Assembly (NCBI GenBank): GCA_016713325.1
Contig: JADJPJ010000021.1
Location: 62,001 to 126,000 of the forward strand
Length of the DNA stretch: 64,000 nucleotides
DNA from: Candidatus Flexifilum affinis
Lineage (GTDB): Bacteria; Chloroflexota; Anaerolineae; Aggregatilineales; Phototrophicaceae
Direction: 5' to 3'
The notes under the pieces are model-generated. The model was not told the DNA's origin. It saw only the letters and a program-made list of their open reading frames with translations, and ran no database searches. Positions 17,033-26,409 of this stretch are shown here, one piece after another. Within the stretch, counting starts at the first letter, position 1. Each line of letters starts with the position of its first letter. Both the position numbers and the translations under genes were made by a program.

Positions 17033-19459
17033 TGGTCATGCGCCTGCTGTTCCTGATGGCGGTCCTTCTGCTGCTGACAGCCCCTGCCGCGGCGCAGGAC
17101 GCCGCGACGCTGGTGAACCTGGACCATCTGCAGCGCCTGACCGAACCGGTTACCATCGACGGGCGAGCTATGGCAATCGTCCACATCTATTCCGAATACC
17201 CGGATTACGAATGGGTCGACGACGCCGACGAAGGCATCAGCGCCGTCGACGATGTGGCGCGCGCGGCCGTCGTCTATCTATGGGAATACGAACGCACGGG
17301 CGACGAGGCGCTGCTTGTACAGGCATGGCGCTGCCTCAACTTCATTATGTATATGCAAGCGGACGACGGTGAATTTTACAATTTCGTCTTCACCCGCGAA
17401 GGCGAAATCAACGAGCGCGGCGGCACCAGCTACAAGAGTCTCGGCTGGTGGGCGATGCGCGCGCTGTGGGCGCTCGGCGAAGGGGTGCGCGTCTTCGACA
17501 AAGTGAATACCGAATACGACGATGAACTGGCGGAGGCGTATCTCCGCACCGAGGCAGCCGTCGCCGCGACTATGGGCAACTACGGCCAGTTCAACACGCT
17601 GCATGGCTTCGACATCCCCGCCTGGATTCCCGCTGCCGAGCCGGCCATCGCCGCCATTGGCCTGCTGGGCATGAGTGCCTACTACGCCGTTCGCCCCAAT
17701 GAAGCCACCGCCTTGGCCATGACCCGCATCGCCGACGGCATCGCCCAGTATCGACTGGGCACGGACAGCGAGTACCCCTTCGGCATGCACCCGACCAACT
17801 CCAATGCGCCGGGCTTCTGGCACAACTGGGGCGCGCACATGCCGCACGCCCTGGTCATGGCCGGAATGGCGCTCGACCGGCAGGACTGGATCGACTCCGC
17901 AGCGGCCAGTGCCGACAGCTTTCTGCTCCGGCATCTGGCCTTCGAACCGTTCCGCCACATCGGCGTTATCGCCGACCGGCTGGAGCAGATCGCCTACGGC
18001 ACCAACATGCTGGTGCAGACCTACGCCGCGCTCTACCGGGCGACGGGCGAAGAGCGCTACGCCCACCTCGCCGGGCTGACCGGGAGCTGGTACTTCGGGA
18101 ACAACATGGCCGGCGCGCAGATGTACTTCCCGGAGACCGGCCGCACCTACGACGGCATCAACGGGCCGGTGAGCTGGCGCGTCAATCGCAATTCGGGCGC
18201 GGAGTCGACCATCGAGGGGCTGATGAGCATGAGCGCCCTGGCCTCGATCTTCGAAACGCACCCCGAAGCGCAGCCCACCCTGTTCGCGCAGACGCTGGAC
18301 GAGACTCTGCCGCTGATCCTCCAGGCGGAAGACGGGGGAGCGCGTCATCGGCACGCCGGTTTACTACAGCGGCACATGGACGGGCGAGGGCTACATCAGC
18401 GCCGGGCGCTACGTCGGGCTCGGGGAAGGGCAGCGCATGCGGCTGACCTTCACGCTCGAAGCCGATCAGGCCGACGACTACCTGCTGTACGTCGCGCACG
18501 TCCGGCAGGCGGCCAGCAGCAGCGCATTCACCATCCCGCGCGCCGACACTGCCCCGACGATCGACGGGATGCTCGACGACTGGCCGGCCGATCTACCGAT
18601 CCTGGAGTCCAACACGGCGCGGCAGTTGCTGCGCGGGGGTGGGCTGTGGGATGGGCCGGAGGTCGACAGCCATGTGCTCCGGCTGATGTGGGATGACGCC
18701 AATCTCTACCTGCTGGCTGACGTCCGCGACCCCGAACATGTGCAGGATGCCACCGTCAGCGGGGTGTGGCAGGGCGATACGCTGTGGCTGTACTTTACCA
18801 GCGGCGACATGCGCGCGCTCGACGCCAAGCTGACCCTGGCGCAGACGCCGCAGGGGCCGCAGATCTGGGATTGGAAGCGTACGAGGTTCGCCCCCGGCGC
18901 GGCGCTGGCCTGGACGCCAAGCGAGGACGGCGGAGGCTACACCTATGAAGCCGTCATCCCCTGGGCCGCCCTGGGCATCGAAGCCCCGTCGGCCGGCATG
19001 ATGCTCGGCTTTGAGGCCGGGCGAGGCATCGGCGGCAATTCGTTCATGGACCTGACCGGGCGCGATCCTGACGTGGCCTCGAATCTGCTTCAGCTCACGT
19101 TCAGCGCGCCGGGCATGGAAGGCTCCCTCGGCAGCGCACCCCAGGTGGCGCTGGAAGTGCGGATCGACCAGGGCGAAGACATGGTGCTCGACGAGAGCAT
19201 CTCGCCGGACAGCGATCACTTTTGGCTCGATCTCCTCACGCCGCAGCCCGTTCGGCTGGAAGCGGGCGAGCACCTGATCCGTTACGAATACGCCGGCGAG
19301 GAAGCCGAGGGCGGCAACCCCGGCCTCAGCAAGATCGATGCCTTCTACTTGCAACCGGCGGTCGGCCGGCGCGTCTACATCCTGCCCGACGGCCGGCAGG
19401 TTGCCTTGAGCTACGACACCCTGACCGGGGAGTCGACCTTACTGGACACCACCCCATGA
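17032..19459 (+). CDS. Secreted helical-toroid protein with CBM9-like domain (single-base frameshift)
   Basis: Starts at the ATG overlapping the MalG stop and has a Sec signal peptide (MRLLFLMAVLLLLTAPAAAQ). Residues 25-430 form helix pairs with aromatic, acidic loops (TSYKSLGWWAMRALWALGEG, GFWHNWGAHMPHALVMAGMA), like an alpha/alpha toroid glycosidase or lyase; I cannot name the family. After a frameshift, IPRADTAPTIDGMLDDWPAD to SNLLQLTF is a CBM9-like carbohydrate-binding domain, followed by another sandwich (AGEHLIRYEYAGEEAEGGNP) resembling CBM6/35 proteins. The break is at the GGGGG run 18334-18338; removing one G gives EDGERVIGTPVYYSG and about 808 residues. It probably attacks a polymer outside the cell for the transporter encoded upstream. 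Confidence 0.75.
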
Positions 19460-19468
19460 GGAGACAGC

Positions 19469-19761
19469 GTGTCAGTCAGCTTGAACTCGTGCGCCATCCT
19501 GCACCGCCGCCGGCCGCAAATCTGGGTCGTCCTGCTCGACCTGAACGATCCGTCGAAGGTGCTGCACCGCCCGAAGACGCACATCATCGAGCCGGCCGAG
19601 ACCTGGGAGATCTTGGCGACGTGCCCAACGTCATCTTTAGCTGCACCAATCTCGTCGTAGGCGACGAGCTGCGCTTCTACTACGCCGGCGCCGACCGTAG
19701 GGTCGGGCTGGCTACGGTGCCTTTCGCAGACGTGCGCGCCTTTGCGCGGGAGGGGGAATGA
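19469..19761 (+). pseudogene. GH130 remnant (internal deletion and frameshift)
   Basis: A GTG at 19469 with an excellent ribosome binding site (GAGGAGA) starts a chain that joins at once to the last third of a GH130 protein: VVLLDLNDPSKVLHRPKTHI, IEPAETWE, then after a one-base slip at about 19615-19625, GDVPNVIFSCTNLVVGDELR and FYYAGADRRVGLATVPF. A full GH130 has about 320 residues; fewer than 100 remain. The start region and the end survive, so the middle was deleted. The stop overlaps the next gene's ATG, as in an intact operon. Confidence 0.7.
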
Positions 19762-20822
19762 GCGTGACAGGACAGCCGGTCGGAATTGGGCTGGTCGGCG
19801 CGGGGGCCTACGGCGACTTCTGTCTGGCGGCCTTCGCCGACGTGCCCGAGGTGCGCATCGCCGCCATCTGCGACACCGACGCGGTGCGCGCCCGTCACTT
19901 CGCCGGCCTCTACGGCACACCGGCCTACACCAAACTGGAGGCCCTGCTGGAGGATCCGGCGGTCGAGATCGTCGCGCTCAACACGCCTCCGTTTCTGCAC
20001 GCCGCGCAGGGGATCGACAGCCTGCGAGCAGGCAAGCACCTGTTTTGCGAAAAGCCGTTGGCCATGCGCATCGAAGAGGGCGAGGCAATGCGTGCCGCCG
20101 CCGAGCGGGCGGGCGTGCGCCTGACCGTCGACTACGTAATGCGCTCCAACCCGCTGTGGCGCGCCGCCGCCGAGATTCGCGCGTCCGGCGTCCTGGGTGG
20201 GCTGCTGCACATGGACCTGGCCAACCACGCCGCCGGGCTCAGCCTGCCGGCCAGCCACTGGTTCTGGGATAAGGCCAAAAGCGGCGGCATCTGGGTCGAA
20301 CATGGCGTCCACTTCTTCGATGCCTTCGCCTGGGTGGCCGGGGCAGACGGGACAATCACCGCGGCGCAGGCCTTCGTCAACGGGGCCGGCCAGGAGGATC
20401 GTGTCGAGGCGCTGGCTCGCTACGGGTCGGCCGCCGCGCATTTCTATCACGGCTTCACCCACGACGGGATGAGCGAGCAAACCACGATCCGCCTTGCCTT
20501 CGAGCGGGGAGATGTGACGCTGTGGGAATGGGTGCCGACCCTCATGGAAGTCGACTCGGTTCGTCCTGGTCTGATCGACACCGTACGGTCATTCCTGCCC
20601 GGCAGCGTCCGGGTCGAGGAAGCGCCGGGCGGCCTGATGCGGCTCAACGCGCGGCTGACAGAGGGCAAGTCGGCGGTCTACCGGCGCTGCATCCAGGAGG
20701 GCATTCGCGATCTGGCGGGCGCCGTCCGCAATCCTGGGGTGCCGCTGCGGGTGACGGCCGAGCATGGATTAGCCAGCCTGCGCATGGCGGCTGACGCCGA
20801 ACGCCTGGGCCGACCGCGCTAA
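19758..20822 (+). CDS. Gfo/Idh/MocA family oxidoreductase
   Basis: A 354-residue NAD(P)-dependent sugar or cyclitol dehydrogenase-like enzyme, cytoplasmic. The Rossmann fold begins IGLVGAGAYGDFCLAAFADV, and the conserved lysine motif is GKHLFCEKPLAM (about residues 91-102). The C-terminal alpha/beta domain has GGIWVEHGVHFFDAFAWVAG (about 176-195), which carries the usual catalytic His. It ends the operon (transporter, toroid-CBM9 protein, GH130 remnant), overlapping the GH130 remnant by four bases, and probably oxidises a sugar or polyol released from the imported oligosaccharide. The substrate is not readable. Confidence 0.9.
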   Translation: MSVTGQPVGIGLVGAGAYGDFCLAAFADVPEVRIAAICDTDAVRARHFAGLYGTPAYTKLEALLEDPAVEIVALNTPPFLHAAQGIDSLRAGKHLFCEKPLAMRIEEGEAMRAAAERAGVRLTVDYVMRSNPLWRAAAEIRASGVLGGLLHMDLANHAAGLSLPASHWFWDKAKSGGIWVEHGVHFFDAFAWVAGADGTITAAQAFVNGAGQEDRVEALARYGSAAAHFYHGFTHDGMSEQTTIRLAFERGDVTLWEWVPTLMEVDSVRPGLIDTVRSFLPGSVRVEEAPGGLMRLNARLTEGKSAVYRRCIQEGIRDLAGAVRNPGVPLRVTAEHGLASLRMAADAERLGRPR

Positions 20823-20930
20823 ATCCGGCGGTCGCTTCGTTTTCGCGCGACCCTTCTCTTGTTCTGGGCAGGGGTGGCACGCCAGGGCTGGATATGGGTC
20901 GCTTTGGTCTGAATCCATGACATTCCTCAC

Positions 20931-20959
20931 TTCGCAGCGATTCTTAGTAGGGCTATGAT
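20931..20959 (+). promoter_or_regulatory. Possible promoter for the two small secreted proteins
   Basis: TTCGCA (20931-20936), a 17-base spacer and TATGAT (20954-20959) fit a sigma-70 promoter with a moderate -35 box, about 80 bases upstream of the ATG at 21037. No palindrome was seen. Confidence 0.35.
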
Positions 20960-21036
20960 CAAGACACGCTGAGTCCTTCATGAACGCCACAATCCACGCA
21001 AAGGAGGATGGACAAGTCCAGTCAGGAGCCTGAATA

Positions 21037-21543
21037 ATGCTTTCAATGGTCAATCGACCGCTTTTTGTCGTGTGTTTCCTGCTTCTCGCCATCCCACTTT
21101 TCGCGACACCCACCCCCGCAGGTGCGCAGACCAGCCCGATCCACGACAACGCCATTACCTCCGTCGATGAAATCATCGACGTCGACTGCCCTGAGGTTGG
21201 CCTCGCCGAACCCGTGCAGCTCACCGGGCAGCTTCACACTGTGCTGCATGAGAACACCAATCCGCAGGGGCGCACCCATTGGCGCCTCCACATGCAGTTC
21301 CGGCAGGTCACCGGCATCGGCTTACGCACAGGCGATCACTACGAGGTGCGTCATCTCACCAACGAGTTCTATCACCTGATGCCCGAAGCCTATCCGTACA
21401 ATGCCATGTTTCAGGAGCGTAAAGCGATCCGCAATGTGGAACGCGGCTTCACCCTCAGCGCGACGGCGCAGATCCATCTCACCTTCAATGCGAATGGAGA
21501 GATGACCGTGGCGCTCCAGAATTTTCGCGTCGAATGCCGCTGA
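21037..21543 (+). CDS. Small secreted protein of unknown function
   Basis: A 168-residue exported protein. The signal peptide (VNRPLFVVCFLLLAIPLFAT) is followed by a probable cleavage after GAQ. The mature part holds two cysteines (VDCPEVG and terminal VECR) that could form a disulphide, and alternating strands such as LTGQLHTVLHENTNPQGRTH, LHMQFRQVTGIGLRTGDHYE and NANGEMTVALQNF, suggesting a small beta-sandwich or barrel. This LTGxLH...H...GxG.TG pattern recurs in uncharacterised exported proteins; no function is known to me. AGGAG lies nine bases upstream of the ATG; an alternative start is at 21046. Confidence 0.75.
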   Translation: MLSMVNRPLFVVCFLLLAIPLFATPTPAGAQTSPIHDNAITSVDEIIDVDCPEVGLAEPVQLTGQLHTVLHENTNPQGRTHWRLHMQFRQVTGIGLRTGDHYEVRHLTNEFYHLMPEAYPYNAMFQERKAIRNVERGFTLSATAQIHLTFNANGEMTVALQNFRVECR

Positions 21544-21640
21544 AGGTCCCCCCTCACTCTACCCTGCACTCTCCACTGACATCGCTCCGAAACCCTCCGG
21601 CTTCAACAAAAACACTCCGTTTAAGTGTGGGAGCAATCTT

Positions 21641-22222
21641 ATGAAGCAGTTCTATCCGCGTCTGATCCTGTTGGGCTTGCTGTGCCTGCTGGTCTTCGCC
21701 ACCGGCGCGGCCGCGCAGGACACAGAGACCTATCGAGAAGGCCTTTATGTCAACCGGCTCGAAGGCCATAACATCGGGGCCACATCGGTCGAGATCAATG
21801 CCGTCAAACAGGTCGAGGGGAGTTTCCGCCAGAGTACGGTTCACATCACCGCTAATTTCGGCGGCGAACCGCTATGGCAGGTGCGCTACGCTCTCGACGC
21901 CACCTTCACTGTGCCGGACGACCCGGACTGGCTCGAAGTCAGCGACGATCTGGGCTGGGGTGGGATGGACGCGGAGGTCCAGGTGCCGATCCAGGTGACC
22001 CGCTGCACGGACGTCGTCGGCGGCAACTGCACCACGACCACCGAGATGACGCTCGTCAGGATTCACCTGAGCGCCTGGGCCAACCAGGGAGTCACCCAGA
22101 CCAATGGCGAGTATCGTCGACCCGCTTCGTTCTATGGCAGCGTGTCGATCGGCAGCAAGACCTTTCCGTATAATGGCGCCTGGGGCCACAATTTCGCAGA
22201 TCGCTACCTTCAGGAGTGGTGA
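21641..22222 (+). CDS. Small secreted protein of unknown function
   Basis: A 193-residue exported protein with a clear signal peptide (LILLGLLCLLVFATGAAAQD). The mature chain is rich in beta-type segments (GSFRQSTVHITANFGGEPLW, ATFTVPDDPDWLEV, MTLVRIHLSAWANQGV) and has a cysteine pair in TRCTDVVGGNCTT, probably disulphide-linked. I recognise no family. It follows the other small secreted protein by about 100 bases on the same strand and may share its promoter. GGGAG lies upstream of the ATG. Confidence 0.72.
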   Translation: MKQFYPRLILLGLLCLLVFATGAAAQDTETYREGLYVNRLEGHNIGATSVEINAVKQVEGSFRQSTVHITANFGGEPLWQVRYALDATFTVPDDPDWLEVSDDLGWGGMDAEVQVPIQVTRCTDVVGGNCTTTTEMTLVRIHLSAWANQGVTQTNGEYRRPASFYGSVSIGSKTFPYNGAWGHNFADRYLQEW

Positions 22223-22370
22223 TTCGATCTGAAGAGGTGCTGGGGCTACTTTGCGGAGATGATGCAAAAACCAGGTTCCACGCAGCTCGTCGATAGTCGT
22301 GATGCAGCCCCCAAGCACCGGAAGTAGACCCCATCGACCGGGTGCGAGGGTCAACCTGGCGTTTCGGCAA

Positions 22371-22395
22371 TCCGTCGCGACAGCGCCGCGACGGA
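22371..22395. terminator. Hairpin between convergent genes
   Basis: TCCGTCGCG (22371-22379) and CGCGACGGA (22387-22395) are perfect complements around a 7-base loop, in the 180-bp gap between the converging secreted-protein gene and the DppF gene. It lies eight bases beyond the DppF stop. No T-tract is present on either strand. Confidence 0.45.
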
Positions 22396-22402
22396 CCTGG
22401 GC

Positions 22403-23401
22403 CTATAGTGTATCAGCCGAATTCGAAGGAACCGCTAGACTATCCATTGGGTCGGCGTACTTGTGGCATTGCACGAGCACATCGTCAATACGAATATCCG
22501 CAGGTGCCACGCCCTTGCAAATGTCCATGACATCGGGGCAGCGGCCGGCAAAACGGCATCCTTGCCTTAGATACTCGTCCTGTTCCAGTTCGGCAAGGGT
22601 GACCGAGTCCGCCCACCGTTGTTTCGGATCGGCCTGAGGGATGGAATCGCGCAGAAGCTTCGAGTATGGGTGTCTAGGCTTCATCAGCACCTGATCCACG
22701 GTTCCCATTTCGACGATTTTTCCACGGAACATGATGGCAATCCGGTCGCTGACGTAATAGGCAGTGGCCAGGTCATGCGTGATATAGAGAATGCTCACGC
22801 CCAACTCGTCTCTGAGCTGTTTGAACAGGTTGACAATCGACATGCGCAGGGATGCATCGACCATTGATACCGGCTCATCCGCAATAATCACCTTTGGATC
22901 GGTGACAAGCGCCCTGGCGATCGAAATGCGCTGAAGCTGCCCGCCGGAGAACTCACTCGGGTATCTGCCGGCAATCTCGTGATAGGTCAGGCCGACCAGT
23001 CGCAGCTTTTTGTCGATCCAGGCGGTAGCTTCCTGTTTGGATTTGGCCAATCGGAAGTTCTGCACCGTTTCGTAGAAATACGAATCGACTCGCCGCATAG
23101 GGTTAAATGTGCTGAACGGGTCCTGGAAAATCGCCTGAACCCCCTCGGTAATCCAGGGCTTTTCGTGACGAGTCTGCACCTTACCGTTATGGCGGATCTC
23201 ACCGGAGGTGGGTTCTTCAAACCCCAGGATCAACTTCGCAGTGGTCGTCTTCCCACAGCCGCTTTCGCCTGCCAGAGTAAAGACTTCAGCTTCTTTGATG
23301 TAGAAGCTGACATGGTCAACTGCCGTGAAAACGGTTCTGTCGATAATGTTGCCCTGGGAGTAAAGCTTGGTGAGCGCAGAAACCTCAAGCAGTTTATCCA
23401 T
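22403..23401 (-). CDS. ABC transporter ATPase, DppF type
   Basis: A 332-residue cytoplasmic ATPase. Walker A is GESGCGKTT (near residue 50), the signature is FSGGQLQRISIARAL (near 150), Walker B is VIIADEPVSMVD, and the switch histidine is in ITHDL. The C-terminal oligopeptide-transporter extension has HPYSKLLRDSIPQADPKQRW and the cysteine cluster CRFAGRCPDVMDICKG, which in relatives can hold an iron-sulphur centre. The start at 23401 has GGAGAA seven bases upstream and overlaps the DppD end by eight bases. It is the last gene of a complete five-gene importer. Confidence 0.93.
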   Translation of the reverse strand: MDKLLEVSALTKLYSQGNIIDRTVFTAVDHVSFYIKEAEVFTLAGESGCGKTTTAKLILGFEEPTSGEIRHNGKVQTRHEKPWITEGVQAIFQDPFSTFNPMRRVDSYFYETVQNFRLAKSKQEATAWIDKKLRLVGLTYHEIAGRYPSEFSGGQLQRISIARALVTDPKVIIADEPVSMVDASLRMSIVNLFKQLRDELGVSILYITHDLATAYYVSDRIAIMFRGKIVEMGTVDQVLMKPRHPYSKLLRDSIPQADPKQRWADSVTLAELEQDEYLRQGCRFAGRCPDVMDICKGVAPADIRIDDVLVQCHKYADPMDSLAVPSNSADTL

Positions 23402-24401
23402 GTCGTTGTTCTCCAACTAGCCAGCATGCGACTTTGTGATCATCGTCCAGAGGAGTGAAGTCCGGCATCTGCTGGCTGCAGATATCCTTGGCATGTGGGC
23501 AGCGCGGATGGAAAGGGCAGCCCTTGGGCACATCCGCCAAGGAAGGCGGGCTCCCGGGAACGCTGTCGCGCATACGTTTGTCGCCAAACTTGGGCAGCGA
23601 ATTGATCAGGAACTGCGTATACGGATGGGATGGCTCGGCGAAGATTTGCTCTGTAGTCCCTTCTTCAACGATTTTTCCCGCGTACATGATGCCGATTCGA
23701 TCGGCGACGTTGGCGTGTACGCCCATATCATGCGTGACCATGATGATTGTGTTTTTCAGCGACTTCTGAATGTCTTTCAACATTTGGATCACGCCGCGCT
23801 GTACCACGACGTCTAGCGCCGTAGTTGGTTCATCGCCGATCATTACGCGTGGGTTGAGCACAGAAGCCAGCGCGATGGTCACGCGCTGACGCATCCCTCC
23901 GGAGAGCTGGTGGGGATAAACATCCAGGACGTTTCTTGGTAAACCGAGCTCCAGGACTCTTCTGCGAGCGAGTTCAAAGACCTCTTCACGATTCTTTCCG
24001 CTGACATGGCTTCCGATAAAGTCCTGAAACGTCCCTCTGATCTTTTGTACCGGGTTGAACACGCTCATCGAACCCTGCGGAATATAGGAGATGTACTCCA
24101 TCCGCAGCGTACGCTTTTCTTCCGCACTCATCCCGGCGACATCTACTTCCTCGGAGTTGATGCGATAGTAGATCTTGCCCTCCATGAGGCGCAGAGGGGG
24201 CACGAATTCATTGAAAAGCGCCTTCAGTAGCGTCGTCTTGCCACATCCGCTTTCACCTGCAATGCCGTAGATTTCGTTTTCATAGATCTGCAGGTTGACG
24301 TCGTTGACGGCTTTGACAGTCTTCTGTGTGCCCTGCATTTCCAGGACGTAAAACGCCTGCAGGTTTTGCGTACGTACAATGGTTTGCCGCTTCTCTGCCA
24401 T
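23394..24401 (-). CDS. ABC transporter ATPase, DppD type
   Basis: A 335-residue ATPase that should dimerise with the DppF-type protein. It has Walker [16 protein letters not shown] (near residue 45), [14 protein letters not shown] (near 160), Walker [33 protein letters not shown]-like switch region (here VTHDMGV), and the C-terminal HPYTQFLINSLPKFGDKRMR with CPFHPRCPHAKDICSQ. The start ATG at 24401 (MAEKRQTIVRT) matches the family; the frame is open 84 codons further upstream, but that part overlaps the permease gene and looks non-coding. Confidence 0.93.
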   Translation of the reverse strand: MAEKRQTIVRTQNLQAFYVLEMQGTQKTVKAVNDVNLQIYENEIYGIAGESGCGKTTLLKALFNEFVPPLRLMEGKIYYRINSEEVDVAGMSAEEKRTLRMEYISYIPQGSMSVFNPVQKIRGTFQDFIGSHVSGKNREEVFELARRRVLELGLPRNVLDVYPHQLSGGMRQRVTIALASVLNPRVMIGDEPTTALDVVVQRGVIQMLKDIQKSLKNTIIMVTHDMGVHANVADRIGIMYAGKIVEEGTTEQIFAEPSHPYTQFLINSLPKFGDKRMRDSVPGSPPSLADVPKGCPFHPRCPHAKDICSQQMPDFTPLDDDHKVACWLVGEQRHG

Positions 24402-24412
24402 GTCTGCCACTC

Positions 24413-25264
24413 TTACGTTCCAACTCGTTGGATGCGGGACCGGGGATCGAGATATTCGCTGACACTCACCGACATCCAGTAGAGTGCAATGAACACGAAC
24501 AGGGATAGGAAAACTGGCGTCAGAATCCACCACCAGCGCCCTAACAGGATCGACTGATAGAAGAGCGCCCAGTTCAACATCGTTCCAAGAGTGGGAATGT
24601 TGAGGTTGACCAGACCGAGGATGGCCAGGGTTATTTCCAGCCCAATCGCCCATGACATATTGTTGATCAATGTCGAGAAGACCAATGGCATGGTGAAGGG
24701 TGTATATTCTTTCAACACCAGCTTCACAGTCCCCGTACCAGACAGAATGGCCGTCTTGGTGAATTCTCGCTCACGCAAGCTCAAGACCATCGAGCGGATC
24801 AGCCGCGCGTCCCACGCCCACCCGAAGCCTGCCAGCATCAGTCCGAGGGTCACCAGAGTCATGTTTTGCCTCACAAGCAGGGCTAACATGACAAATATCA
24901 GGAATAACGGGATGACCAGAAGGCTGTCGCCCACAAACATCAGGACGCGATCGATTGATCCGCCCTTATATCCGGCAACCATGCCGACCAGGACAGCGAT
25001 TACCCTGGAAACTAACCCCGAGATCAGGGAAATAACCAGGGAGTTGCGCACGGCGAAGGTGGCTTGCCAGAAAATGTCCTGCCCATTCGAGTCGGTACCA
25101 AGGACATAAGTCGCCGAGGGTCTCAAATCCCGCGGGACAACGTGCCAGAGCGTTGGGTCATAGGGCGAGAAAAAGGACAACACGGCCATGATCAGGATGA
25201 TCACCAGGACGATAAAGCTCACCGTGAAACGAAAATCTCTGAATAGATCCCTAAGCAGTTTCAT
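24413..25264 (-). CDS. ABC transporter permease, DppC type
   Basis: A 283-residue membrane protein with the start at 25264 (MKLLRDLFRDFRFTVSFIVL; GGGAA upstream). Features are the first helix, the family's YVLGTDSNGQDIFWQATFAV block near residue 65, central helices with AVLVGMVAGYKGGSIDRVLM, the docking loop FTKTAILSGTGTVKLVLKEY, and a C-terminal VSVSEYLDPRSRIQR. It sits between the DppB and DppD genes of one operon. A longer start at 25303 would overlap DppB further and lacks support. Confidence 0.9.
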   Translation of the reverse strand: MKLLRDLFRDFRFTVSFIVLVIILIMAVLSFFSPYDPTLWHVVPRDLRPSATYVLGTDSNGQDIFWQATFAVRNSLVISLISGLVSRVIAVLVGMVAGYKGGSIDRVLMFVGDSLLVIPLFLIFVMLALLVRQNMTLVTLGLMLAGFGWAWDARLIRSMVLSLREREFTKTAILSGTGTVKLVLKEYTPFTMPLVFSTLINNMSWAIGLEITLAILGLVNLNIPTLGTMLNWALFYQSILLGRWWWILTPVFLSLFVFIALYWMSVSVSEYLDPRSRIQRVGT

Positions 25265-25277
25265 GAAATCGGCTTCC

Positions 25278-26285
25278 CTAGACGTACCGTACCCTGGGGT
25301 CAAGCAAGGGATATGTCAGATCGACGATCAGGATCGCCGTCGTGATACCAACAATCGACAGAATGGTAATCCCCATGATCAGGTTATAGTCTCCATTGAG
25401 GATGGCTCTATAAAGCAGCATTCCGAGTCCGGGGTAACCAAAGACGATCTCGGTAATCAGTGCGCCGCTGAAGATTTGCCCGAATGAAAGTGCCAGCCCG
25501 GTGATTTGCGGCAGCATCGCGTTCCGGATGATGTACTTGCTCACGATGCGATCTTCGGTGACACCGCCCAGCTTGGCATACTGGACAAAACTTTCAGCAT
25601 TGACGTTCTGTACCAGCAGTTTCATGGTCTGGAATGTGACAATGCCTCCAAGGACGGTCAGCGAGGCGGCGGGCAAGAAGGAATGCCAGAGCACGTCTTT
25701 AATGTATTCCCAGGTGAAACTGGGAAGGGCCCCCAGCGATGCGCCACCGGTGATCGGGAACCAGCGCACGACGTAAGAAAACAGCAGAAGCAGGGTGAAC
25801 GCGAAGATGTAATAAGGCAGCGGGCGAATGACCATGCCAATAGCATCTAGGACCCTTGACCAACGCCTGCGGGTGTAATAACCGGCTATCCCCCCAACGA
25901 TGTTTCCAAATATCCATGTGATTGCGGTCGTACTCAGAAGCAGTCCAAGTGTCCAGGGCAGCGCGTTGGCAATGAGTTGGTTGACCGGCGCGGGGAATTG
26001 GAAGAACGAGACGCCGAAGTCGCCACGGACGAGCCTGCTCCAGAAGTCACCGTACTGATCAAGCCACGATCCTTCCAGACCATACATCTCGGTCAGATCA
26101 TGGATGATGCCATCCATTGCGCCGGGTTCCAGGGTTGACCCGCGCGCCCGCATCTCACCGATCATTCTCATGACTGGGTCATTCGGGGTAAGCCTGGGGA
26201 TAAAGAAGACAATGGTGATACCCACCCAGATCACCAGGAAGTACTGAATGAAACGGGGGATGAGATAACGCTTAAAGAATGTCAT
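25278..26285 (-). CDS. ABC transporter permease, DppB type
   Basis: A 335-residue membrane protein. Its N-terminal helix (YLIPRFIQYFLVIWVGITIV) and first loop IPRLTPNDPVMRMIGEMRAR are typical of the DppB-like proteins of oligosaccharide systems. FGVSFFQFPAPVNQLIANAL precedes the core helices; the docking loop is FVQYAKLGGVTEDRIVSKYI, and the chain ends ILIVDLTYPLLDPRVRYV. It follows the SBP gene after a strong hairpin and overlaps nothing upstream. Confidence 0.92.
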   Translation of the reverse strand: MTFFKRYLIPRFIQYFLVIWVGITIVFFIPRLTPNDPVMRMIGEMRARGSTLEPGAMDGIIHDLTEMYGLEGSWLDQYGDFWSRLVRGDFGVSFFQFPAPVNQLIANALPWTLGLLLSTTAITWIFGNIVGGIAGYYTRRRWSRVLDAIGMVIRPLPYYIFAFTLLLLFSYVVRWFPITGGASLGALPSFTWEYIKDVLWHSFLPAASLTVLGGIVTFQTMKLLVQNVNAESFVQYAKLGGVTEDRIVSKYIIRNAMLPQITGLALSFGQIFSGALITEIVFGYPGLGMLLYRAILNGDYNLIMGITILSIVGITTAILIVDLTYPLLDPRVRYV

Positions 26286-26345
26286 GACTTTGCCCTAGTA
26301 AGTCTAGATCCCTTGTCCGAAACTACCACGAACGAAGTCAAAAAC

Positions 26346-26376
26346 CGCTCCTTGGGCGGATTTCCCGCCCAAGGAG
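26346..26376 (-). terminator. Stem-loop between SBP and DppB
   Basis: GCTCCTTGGGCGG (26346-26358) and CCGCCCAAGGAGC (26364-26376) form a perfect 13-bp stem with loop ATTTC. On the minus strand it is followed by GGTTTTTG, so it can act as a partial rho-independent terminator between the SBP gene and the permeases, favouring SBP synthesis. Confidence 0.75.
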
Positions 26377-26409
26377 CCGAATGACAGCTCGAGGTAAACC
26401 TTGTTTTCC

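Noticed and set aside
15662..18696. Very long plus-strand reading frames that extend upstream of the MalG gene and of the toroid-CBM9 gene
   Set aside because: The upstream parts are shadows of the permease genes in a GC-rich sequence; real starts with ribosome binding sites or stop-start overlaps are at 16115 and 17032.
25258..25270. TTTCATGAAA near the DppC start as a copy of the 63308 operator
   Set aside because: It is the start codon region of the gene (ATGAAA) and lacks the flanking palindrome.
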